From Bacteroidales bacterium (GTDB taxonomy: Bacteria; Bacteroidota; Bacteroidia; Bacteroidales; WCHB1-69), in assembly GCA_017395245.1 (NCBI GenBank), contig JAFPVR010000010.1:1-64000 (forward strand): a DNA stretch of 64,000 nucleotides, read 5' to 3'. Positions 56,974-64,000 of the stretch are shown here, in pieces. Under the pieces are notes generated by a model, which was not told the origin of the DNA, made no database searches, and saw nothing but the letters and a program-made list of their open reading frames with translations. The first letter of the stretch is position 1, and every line of letters begins with the position of its first letter. A program made the position numbers and the translations under genes.

Positions 56974-59900
56974 ATGGACAGGAATCGTTTTTCATCTTTG
57001 CCTTTGGTGGTCGTGACTGTGGTTTTAACGCTGTCATTGCTCATGATGTATCGCCATCTCGCTGATTCATTCAAGCAGATGGAGAAAAAATATGATGACA
57101 AGACTGCGATTGCACTCAACAAGGATGTTGACGAAAACGTATTGAAAGAGATAATTTACAACAACAGTTACGCAGAGACTCAGGAAGATGCTGCTTTTAT
57201 TGCCTCAAATATCAAGGAGAAGTTGAATGGAAACAACATAATTCCTTCACTCAATTCCTTGCAAAGTCGAAAATTCGGAATGGTTCCAGTATCGGAAGCG
57301 GAAAGTTGTCATGTGCTTTCAAATGCCGTAATGGATTCAAAGAAAAAACTTGGGCAAGACGAAACTGTATCTGCATACCATGAGGAGGGACACAACAAAG
57401 GAGTTATTGTTGTGAAAGTAAGGGAGGCTGACCGAAAATGTCATCCTTGTTCGAATGTTCCCGTCCGATTGAGGGTACATTATTTTGACTCAAAGCAAAG
57501 AGCGCAAACTAAAACCTTGGGATTTGTTTTGACCGATTCAAAAGGGCAAGCAGTTTTTAAAGGATTGGACGATAGCCTTTCATACAGTGTATTACCTATC
57601 ATGAGTGGGTATGAATATGGAGCGGAGCAAGGTTCCACATCGGGTATGTTTGTTTCGGAGAAAAGGTGGGGACATAAATTAACCTATATTTTTGACCAGA
57701 ATGTTCATGCGATTCAATTATTTGACAATCAGACTTTTAGACAGATAAAAGCCGGTCAAACCATAACAGTGAGAACACCATCGGAGTTCAAAATAAACTT
57801 GTTTGGGTCTTTCTTTGGCGTGATGGTTGGATGGTGGGGATTGTATTTTGTTTTGGTATGTAGAAAGAGGAAGTATCATCTGAATTTTGATTCTGAGATG
57901 ATTGCTGCTGTCATGTTCTTGACAGGCTTTTGTGTTTTGATGATGTTTTCCATTCAGAGCCCTCTGACAGCTGAGCTGCAAGGTGTGGATATGGCAAAAG
58001 GTGTTCTATTTGGACTTGCTGTTGTAATCGTTTTGCAATACGTTGATTTCGTTAAACTATATCAAAACAAATACAACCTGGATTTTGACATTGTAGTGGC
58101 TTTTTTCAACTGGCTGTTCCTGCCTTATAAGAGAAAAGTTTCGTGGTTGGCACCAATATTGTCTGGTAATCATGCTTGGTGGAAGAAAACAGGAGCGTTG
58201 TTTTTGCTTTTGCTTTCTCTTCCTTTCGGCTTGTTGAACATATTACATATTCACAAGTTAGGCGACAGAATGAATCGTTTTTGCCAAAAACTGCCCAAAG
58301 GTTCTAGTTGGCTTTTGCTCGCTATTCTCCTTACGTTACTTTTGTTCCCATTTGGAAAAGAAGTGGGCGGGATGCGAGTCAATCTGGACTTGAAAATATT
58401 ACCAGTCTTTCAACCAAGCGAAATAGTCAAATACCTGTTGCTGTTTTTCATGGCTGCTTTTTTCACACAGAATGCGGAAACGATCATTGATTATAGCCGT
58501 CCTGCCAAATCAAGCAAGAAGGTGAACGAGATAGCGGACAAGATGAGAAGCAAGTTGAAAACTTTGAGTTGGGTGATAGGCGGACTTTCTTTTTTGTTAG
58601 TGCTGTATGCCTTTGCCCTCCATGACTTGGGACCTGCGTTGGTGATTAGTGTCACATTTGTGCTACTTTATTCGTTGGTGAAGTCGAAGGTTGATTTGGA
58701 AAATGTAAGTGAAGACGACAAATGGCAGAGAATCTTCACATGTGATTTTGCCATGCTTTTCTATGGCGTGATAAGTTTTGCCGCATTTATGATAGCGGGT
58801 GCGGTATTAAGCCACACGTTCTCTTTAAGTCGTACAAGCGGTGCGATTATAGGAGCTTTTTTGTGGCTTATAGTATGGATAGTTTTCGGATTGTTGCGCC
58901 ACAAACAGTTCTTTGAAACAGCAGCCCTCATGAATTTGCTTGTCTTTTCATTAGCTTTTGGCGGGCAAATAATGCAACACCTGCCTTTGGGGAAAGACAC
59001 GGCAGAGCGTTTAGAAGGCCGCACGCGTATGTGCGTAAATACGTGGGGCAAGTGGGAGGAAGCTGTAGGGAAAGACTTTGAGCAGGCGAAGCATGCCGCT
59101 GTAAGCAACACACAAGTAGCCAATGGTTTATGGGCTCTGGCTGCGGGAGGCTGGTTTGGTCAGGGGTTGGGCGAAGGCAATCCGAATCTGGTTCCAGCAT
59201 TCAATACCGATATGATTTTGTCAAGTGTTGGTGAACAGACAGGATTGAAAGGGTTGTTTTTTGTACTGTTGGCCTTAGGTTTGTTGTTCTATAGAATAAC
59301 AGAAGTAGGGTATAAAGTTAAACACAAGTTTGCTTTTTATTTCTGCGTAGGAATGGCTTTTGTGACGGGGGTTCAATTCTTTATTATTGCCTTGGGTAGT
59401 TCTGGGGTGATACCACTAACGGGCATTACTGTGCCGTTTTTGAGCTATGGAAGAGTCAGTATGATACTTAATTTGACAGCATTCGGGGTGGTGTTATCTT
59501 TCTCGAAAAATATTGAAGAGAAACCAACTGACAAAACAGAACAAGAAGTGAAGCTACGCAGTGTGGGTGGCTACAACTACCCCGTTTCCATTGTCAGGCT
59601 GTCTTTTTTAGGTCTGGCAATAATTACTTTGTTCGTATGGTTAGATTATTGTGGCTTGAATAGAGGAAACACGCTTGTTCACCCTGCTTTTGTCTATTAT
59701 AAAAATGGAACTCCGTTGATTGAATATAATCCGCGAATTGCTTTGTTGCAACAAGAGATGTTGGAAGGAAATATTTATGACAGGAAAGGTGTGTTGTTAG
59801 CCACAAGCGACACAAGTAGAATAGTGGCAAATGATTATGAAAAATATGGTTTTAGTAAAGATAATGTTGAGAATCTTAAGGACAGTCAGCTAAAACGATA

Positions 59901-61422
59901 TTATCCCTTTGGCGAACACCTGTTTTTCATGCTTGGTGATCGCAATACTGAACTTTATTTGAATAGTTCCATTGGTTATATGGCAGAATCAAGACACATG
60001 TCCTATATGCGCGGCTATGACAACAAACCTATTAAGGTGTATTTGCGAGGAAAAATAAAGGAGGGAGATCGTTTCTTGAAAAGTGAAGGTCGTGACACAC
60101 TTGTTAGAGTCACGGTGTATGACTATCACGACAAAACGCTTGTCAAATGCTTGAAAACCGGATTGCATGGCAAAACGTTGAAAAAGCACAACAAGAAAGT
60201 TGCCGACGGTGATTGTGACTTGAAATTGACGATAGATGCAAAGTTGCAAACCGAGATGCAACGGAGTCTTAAGAAATACGTGGACGATAATGCTCTCAAA
60301 AATGAAAATTTGTTACGCATATCGGTGGTGGTTTTAGACGCAGCGGATGGCGATCTGCTCTCCTCGGCTAATTATCCATTGCCTGATTATAAAAGGCTCC
60401 AAGTAGAGGAAGATTCCGCAAGAGCAAGAGGTGAAAAGTGGGCTATCTATAACGACTACTATAGAAAAAACTCAGGCTGGAAAGCCTATACTGACCGTGA
60501 TTTAGGTCTTACCTTCCAGACCGCACCAGGTTCCACTGCCAAAGTGATGTCAGCAATGGCCGGGCTACGGAAACTCGGGGTATCAGCCCCAGGAAAAAAA
60601 TACAAATACTATATTTCCTCGGATGAAATTATTGAAAAAGGTAGTGATCGAGAACCTGTAGGATGGGTAACAATGAGAGATGCCATTGTCAAATCATCGA
60701 ACTGCTATTTCATCAATCTCGTGAATGACAACGACTTGTATCAGGATTTAGGCAAAATCTACGAGTCGGCTGGTGTCAGCATTGACAATATAAGACCATA
60801 TCTTTTTTCATTCAATATAGATAAATCAGAAAGTAAAAGATACTGGCTTAATATCCAATCTATAAGAGACCAGGCTCTTGATTCATACATACGTTACAAA
60901 GAAAGCGGTAAGCACAGAAAGATGAATGACGACTACTGGCAGTGGGCATGGGGGCAAGGCACCATGACCGCCAGCCCTCTCGACATGGCAAGGGTGACTT
61001 CAGCAGTTGTCAACAAGGGCGTAATGCCGGTGACACAATATGTTGTCTCCACCAATGATGAAGCGAAAAAACTTCGTGAAGAGCAAAGCATCCGGTTGTT
61101 ATCCGTTGAAGAAGCTGATACTCTCCAGAAACTAATGTGCGCGGAATCAGCCAATCAAAAGAATCGGAACGATGTAATTTTACCTAAGTGTGTTGGAGGG
61201 AAGACTGGAACCCCCGAACGAGTTTGCAAAGAAAAAGGCAATGAGGATAATACATATAATGACGGTTGGTATATTTTCTTTGTTGAGGGCGATGGTTGTA
61301 GTAATGGACGTCCCTTGGCTGTGGCGGTACGGATTGAACGCGGTCCAGGTTCAGGAGAAGCAGTTCGATTAACCAAAGCTGTGGTATTAAAAGTTTTGCG
61401 TGACAATAGGTATATAAAGTAA
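56974..61422 (+). CDS. SEDS (FtsW/RodA) - penicillin-binding transpeptidase fusion
   Basis: A 1482-residue membrane protein joining both halves of a peptidoglycan synthase. An N-terminal helix (about 9-26) is followed by an extracytoplasmic part (27-265) with a beta-sandwich-like segment (VPVRLRVHYFD, GLDDSLSYSVLP). A SEDS domain occupies about 275-860: VFQPSEIVKYLLL, GWFGQGLGEGNPN, NTDMILSSVGEQ with the likely catalytic Asp746, and PLTGITVPFLSYG. After one more helix (about 888-905) comes a class B PBP: NIYDRKGVLLATS, then SxxK at Ser1187 (PGSTAK), SxN at 1241-1243 (SSN) and KTG at 1410-1412. All catalytic residues are kept, so polymerisation and cross-linking can be predicted. In most bacteria SEDS and PBP are separate proteins. 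No PASTA repeats. First gene of an operon with two secreted proteins and a kinase; AT-richer than the core genes. Confidence 0.88.
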   Translation: MDRNRFSSLPLVVVTVVLTLSLLMMYRHLADSFKQMEKKYDDKTAIALNKDVDENVLKEIIYNNSYAETQEDAAFIASNIKEKLNGNNIIPSLNSLQSRKFGMVPVSEAESCHVLSNAVMDSKKKLGQDETVSAYHEEGHNKGVIVVKVREADRKCHPCSNVPVRLRVHYFDSKQRAQTKTLGFVLTDSKGQAVFKGLDDSLSYSVLPIMSGYEYGAEQGSTSGMFVSEKRWGHKLTYIFDQNVHAIQLFDNQTFRQIKAGQTITVRTPSEFKINLFGSFFGVMVGWWGLYFVLVCRKRKYHLNFDSEMIAAVMFLTGFCVLMMFSIQSPLTAELQGVDMAKGVLFGLAVVIVLQYVDFVKLYQNKYNLDFDIVVAFFNWLFLPYKRKVSWLAPILSGNHAWWKKTGALFLLLLSLPFGLLNILHIHKLGDRMNRFCQKLPKGSSWLLLAILLTLLLFPFGKEVGGMRVNLDLKILPVFQPSEIVKYLLLFFMAAFFTQNAETIIDYSRPAKSSKKVNEIADKMRSKLKTLSWVIGGLSFLLVLYAFALHDLGPALVISVTFVLLYSLVKSKVDLENVSEDDKWQRIFTCDFAMLFYGVISFAAFMIAGAVLSHTFSLSRTSGAIIGAFLWLIVWIVFGLLRHKQFFETAALMNLLVFSLAFGGQIMQHLPLGKDTAERLEGRTRMCVNTWGKWEEAVGKDFEQAKHAAVSNTQVANGLWALAAGGWFGQGLGEGNPNLVPAFNTDMILSSVGEQTGLKGLFFVLLALGLLFYRITEVGYKVKHKFAFYFCVGMAFVTGVQFFIIALGSSGVIPLTGITVPFLSYGRVSMILNLTAFGVVLSFSKNIEEKPTDKTEQEVKLRSVGGYNYPVSIVRLSFLGLAIITLFVWLDYCGLNRGNTLVHPAFVYYKNGTPLIEYNPRIALLQQEMLEGNIYDRKGVLLATSDTSRIVANDYEKYGFSKDNVENLKDSQLKRYYPFGEHLFFMLGDRNTELYLNSSIGYMAESRHMSYMRGYDNKPIKVYLRGKIKEGDRFLKSEGRDTLVRVTVYDYHDKTLVKCLKTGLHGKTLKKHNKKVADGDCDLKLTIDAKLQTEMQRSLKKYVDDNALKNENLLRISVVVLDAADGDLLSSANYPLPDYKRLQVEEDSARARGEKWAIYNDYYRKNSGWKAYTDRDLGLTFQTAPGSTAKVMSAMAGLRKLGVSAPGKKYKYYISSDEIIEKGSDREPVGWVTMRDAIVKSSNCYFINLVNDNDLYQDLGKIYESAGVSIDNIRPYLFSFNIDKSESKRYWLNIQSIRDQALDSYIRYKESGKHRKMNDDYWQWAWGQGTMTASPLDMARVTSAVVNKGVMPVTQYVVSTNDEAKKLREEQSIRLLSVEEADTLQKLMCAESANQKNRNDVILPKCVGGKTGTPERVCKEKGNEDNTYNDGWYIFFVEGDGCSNGRPLAVAVRIERGPGSGEAVRLTKAVVLKVLRDNRYIK

Positions 61423-61448
61423 ATTTCAGCATATAAAAAAGTATCAAT

Positions 61449-62093
61449 ATGAAAAAACAAATCATTTTAGTCGCATTGCTGGCATTATTAGCATTAACCA
61501 ATTATGCACAGACCGATCCCACAACCTATCTGAATTGGACAAGGGAAAGATTGGAGGTGGGAGATTGTGAAGGGGCTCAAAAGTGGTATAATGTTTATAC
61601 AAGAACAACCGGAAGCAGAAACATGTCAATTGAGACATTAATTCAGAGTTGCTCCAACAACACGCATAAAATCGGAGACCAATTATGTGTTGGGAACAAC
61701 ACGTATACTGTGGCATACGTAAGAGATGGGGGTAAACATGGACTATCAGTGTTAAACAAAGGTTGGGGACGCTTATCAGAAGACGAAAGCACGTATATCA
61801 CACAAAAAGGAATTCCCAATTTTGATGAGTTGAAATTAATTTATCAGAATAAAGATGTGTTAGGATTGTATGGTGTCTATTGGAGCTGTACCGAAGATGT
61901 TGCATCTTCTCGTTATATTGACAATGGGCATCAAAACACAACATATTCAAATGGATTAGGAACCATAACTACCTCTGAATCCATCAAGTGTTATGTTAGG
62001 TATTACTATCGATTGGATTTCTCTACAGGAAAAGTTGACAGCGATCGTTATGATGCTAACCATGCAGTTGTTCTTTTGGTTCACCGTTTTTAG
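61449..62093 (+). CDS. Secreted TPR-plus-FISUMP/lectin-like protein, paralog 1
   Basis: A 214-residue exported protein with signal peptide MKKQIILVALLALLALTNYA. Residues about 22-60 form a TPR-like helical pair (YLNWTRERLEVGDCEGAQKW), and the remainder (IGDQLCVGNNTYTVAYVRDG, YWSCTEDV, LDFSTGKV ... VVLLVHRF) resembles the compact DUF1566/FISUMP lectin-like fold. About 45% similar by eye to the next gene, so the two arose by duplication. The gap to the SEDS-PBP gene is 26 bases and to the next gene 11 bases. Function unknown; a periplasmic ligand-binding partner of the fusion protein is the inference from context. Confidence 0.72.
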   Translation: MKKQIILVALLALLALTNYAQTDPTTYLNWTRERLEVGDCEGAQKWYNVYTRTTGSRNMSIETLIQSCSNNTHKIGDQLCVGNNTYTVAYVRDGGKHGLSVLNKGWGRLSEDESTYITQKGIPNFDELKLIYQNKDVLGLYGVYWSCTEDVASSRYIDNGHQNTTYSNGLGTITTSESIKCYVRYYYRLDFSTGKVDSDRYDANHAVVLLVHRF

Positions 62094-62104
62094 TTGAAAA
62101 TATT

Positions 62105-62680
62105 ATGAGATTACAGTTTTACAATTTCGCATTGTTATTGATAGTTACGATTAGTCTTCAAGCGCAAAGCGACCCATCAACATATTTAGAAAAGGCCATG
62201 GAGAAATTGGAGGCGGGTGATTGTAATGGGGCTTTGAAATGGTATAACGTCTATAAAGAATTGGCAGGCGTTAGGAAAACATCTGTTGAAGCCCTAATAG
62301 ATGATTGTGCCAATCCTCCTGAAATAATATACAAATTAGGAGACCAAATACGAGTTGGGGAAGATACATATACGGTCGCTTATATAAGAGATAGTGGGAA
62401 GCATGGTTTGGCAGTCTCAGATAAAGGGTGGGCGGCAATAACCGCGTCCAGTACATCAACACAAATGTATATTGTACAAAAAGGAATCCCTACTTTTGAC
62501 GAGTTGAAACTGCTATATCAAAATCGAGATCCGGTAAGAATGTATGACGTTTATTGGAGCTGTACACAAGATAGCGAGAATTCAAGATATTATAAAACTA
62601 TGGATTTTTCTACTGGAGTAATTGATAATAAAATTGGTTATCAGCCTAATGCTATTATACTATTGATTTATCGTTTTTAA
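62105..62680 (+). CDS. Secreted TPR-plus-FISUMP/lectin-like protein, paralog 2
   Basis: A 191-residue exported protein with the same architecture as its neighbour: signal peptide (FALLLIVTISLQAQ), TPR-like pair (YLEKAMEKLEAGDCNGALKW), and domain starting LGDQIRVGEDTYTVAYIRD and ending YWSCTQDS ... MDFSTGVI ... AIILLIYRF. It is shorter than paralog 1 by a loop of about 25 residues. 28 bases before the kinase gene. Confidence 0.72.
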   Translation: MRLQFYNFALLLIVTISLQAQSDPSTYLEKAMEKLEAGDCNGALKWYNVYKELAGVRKTSVEALIDDCANPPEIIYKLGDQIRVGEDTYTVAYIRDSGKHGLAVSDKGWAAITASSTSTQMYIVQKGIPTFDELKLLYQNRDPVRMYDVYWSCTQDSENSRYYKTMDFSTGVIDNKIGYQPNAIILLIYRF

Positions 62681-62708
62681 GTTCTATTATCTAAAGAAAC
62701 AGGTCATT

Positions 62709-64000
62709 ATGAATATTTTAGAAGAATATAATGAACCCTTAGATCAAAGATCTGGTTCTGAGGCGATCGTCTATAAAGTGCGTCATAAAAAATATGATTA
62801 TCTTCGTGCTGTTCGGGTACCTATTATGGAAAATGAGGATAATGGTAAAAACCTAAATGCGTATCAGAGGTTTCAAAATGAATGCAAAACGTTGTTGAAA
62901 CTCGGCAATGGAACTCATGATAACATTGTCCGTATATTCAGGTATAGTTTGGATGAGAACAATCCCTTTTTTGAGATGGATTACGTGGATGGAGAGAATA
63001 TTGATCAGTACATCAATCGTAACCATAATTGTATTCCGGTCAATGAAGTTATACGTATGGCCACACAGATAAGCAGTGCACTTGCATATTGTCATGAGGA
63101 TATCTTCCAATTTTGCTATAGCAGAAAGGAAGATAAATTACAGGTTAATCCTAACGATGGATCTGAGGTAGTAATTGATGAAAACAAAAAGACAGAACTC
63201 ATTAACAAATACAAAGTGATACATAACGATATTCACTCAGGCAATGTTATGCGTCGCAAACATGATGGAAAATACATATTAATAGATTTCGGATTCGCAA
63301 TCAATGGTGTCGAAGAGGTGTGTCAAAGTCGTCATTCCAATGGGGCTCCTGAGTTCAAAGCACCAGAAAAATGGGACAAGAATTCCACCATTAGCGAGCA
63401 GTCAGACATATACAGTTTCGGCATCTTGTTGTATCAGTTCCTTGCAGGACGGGTTCCTTTCCCTATCAACGAAAACTCGGAAGAAATGGCCAACGCTCAC
63501 AAATACGAGAAGAGTATTCCTTCCATTCAAAGGCTTCGTGAAGAATATTTTATAAAAAATGGTCAAAAGTATGAAGATTATCCTCAGTGGCTTGAGGAGG
63601 TGATCTTAAAATGCATAGAGAAGCAACCTGAAAAACGGTTCAAAAATGGAAAAGAGTTACACGAATGTATTATTCGGAACACAAAGACCGTAAATTATGA
63701 CCAAGAAGAGCGCAATCGACTTGACAATGAGGTTCGTCAACTAAAAAACGAATTGTCCTCTGAGATGAAATCCAAGCAAACGTTGCAAAGCCAATTAGGC
63801 CTCGCTCAAGATGATTTGAAACAATTAAGAGGACAACAAGAAGAATTGCAATCCAAATTAAGCACAAAACAAAAACTCATAGGTCTGTTAGTTGCATTGT
63901 TGACGATAGTTGTTTTAGTAGGAGCATTCACTGGATGGCAGTTATATAATCAAATCGCACCATTAAACGCTAAAGTTGTAGAACAAACCGAAACAGTGAA
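62709..64000 (+). CDS. Membrane Ser/Thr protein kinase, 3' end beyond the window
   Basis: 430 codons are visible and the frame stays open at the window end. Residues 1-330 form a Hanks-type kinase: a degenerate glycine loop (QRSGSEAIVYKV, 13-24), AVRV where the ATP-binding Lys of the usual VAIK is Arg36, catalytic HND with Asp174, DFG at 193-195, and APEKW. A 35-residue insertion sits just before the catalytic loop. Then a coiled coil (about 340-395, LDNEVRQLKNELSSEM, LQSQLGLAQDDL) and a transmembrane helix (about 397-417, LIGLLVALLTIVVLVGAF) leading to an extracytoplasmic part not seen here. Topology matches PknB-like receptors. Arg for Lys could weaken or redirect catalysis. Likely regulates the cell-wall synthase encoded upstream. 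Confidence 0.85.
   Translation, partial: MNILEEYNEPLDQRSGSEAIVYKVRHKKYDYLRAVRVPIMENEDNGKNLNAYQRFQNECKTLLKLGNGTHDNIVRIFRYSLDENNPFFEMDYVDGENIDQYINRNHNCIPVNEVIRMATQISSALAYCHEDIFQFCYSRKEDKLQVNPNDGSEVVIDENKKTELINKYKVIHNDIHSGNVMRRKHDGKYILIDFGFAINGVEEVCQSRHSNGAPEFKAPEKWDKNSTISEQSDIYSFGILLYQFLAGRVPFPINENSEEMANAHKYEKSIPSIQRLREEYFIKNGQKYEDYPQWLEEVILKCIEKQPEKRFKNGKELHECIIRNTKTVNYDQEERNRLDNEVRQLKNELSSEMKSKQTLQSQLGLAQDDLKQLRGQQEELQSKLSTKQKLIGLLVALLTIVVLVGAFTGWQLYNQIAPLNAKVVEQTETV

Overview
The window reads as chromosome of an uncultured-type Bacteroidetes (probably order Bacteroidales). Evidence: nearly every transcription unit starts with the Bacteroidetes -7 box TAnnTTTG (usually TATTTTTG or TATCTTTG); secreted proteins end in type IX secretion (T9SS) sorting domains of both the 'YPNP' (type A) and gliding-motility/CHU_C (type B) kinds; there are two Fibrobacter-succinogenes-major-domain (FISUMP) proteins, an Omp28-like protein, a large one-chain PurL and a meso-diaminopimelate dehydrogenase. 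Shine-Dalgarno sites are mostly absent, as expected for the phylum. No plasmid, prophage or CRISPR structure is seen.

Layout. 0-8 kb: guanine deaminase, ddh, two secreted proteins (one DUF3160), a CapA-like phosphoesterase, an RluE-type pseudouridine synthase, a DUF6078 gene. 8.9-15.3 kb: AbiEi/AbiEii-type toxin-antitoxin, tRNA-Ser, orphan ABC ATPase, mutL, a HEPN/MNT pair and a truncated secreted-protein gene. 15.6-40.3 kb: mostly core genes (tRNA-Met, M28 peptidase, aspartate kinase, uvrC, OstA-like protein, tRNA-Pro, dus, recQ, bifunctional nuclease, purL) interleaved with large T9SS cargo proteins. 40.5-45 kb: a small BECR-like nuclease candidate convergent with an aberrant tRNA-like gene, then two FISUMP proteins. 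45-49.2 kb: prolyl oligopeptidase, flavoprotein, gmk. 49.3-54.7 kb: a three-gene TerB-N/C - BrxD-like ATPase - Lhr-like helicase cassette. 55-56.5 kb: a DUF234-type ATPase bracketed by direct repeats. 57-64 kb: an AT-richer operon that encodes a SEDS glycosyltransferase fused to a penicillin-binding transpeptidase, two paralogous secreted proteins and a membrane Ser/Thr kinase cut by the window end. I regard this last operon as the best candidate for a poorly described system: a one-piece peptidoglycan synthase with its own extracytoplasmic partners and a signalling kinase, recalling the actinobacterial pknB-pbpA-rodA locus.

The window is also unusually rich in small repeats, which fall into several families. 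(1) Thirteen 28-bp palindromes with GTAGAGACGC-type arms; in three genes the TAG of the palindrome is the stop codon and one copy sits in frame inside a peptidase. (2) Arrays of seven-base repeats of different sequence at about fifteen loci, repeatedly starting at or inside a stop codon. (3) ACGCTTGGAAGCGT palindromes expanded in frame inside three otherwise unrelated proteins, like Rickettsia palindromic elements. (4) A structured ~75-nt element present twice, each about 20 nt upstream of a start codon, with compensatory changes. (5) Several longer hairpin/MITE-like elements.

All functional names come from reading motifs by eye; no database search was possible.
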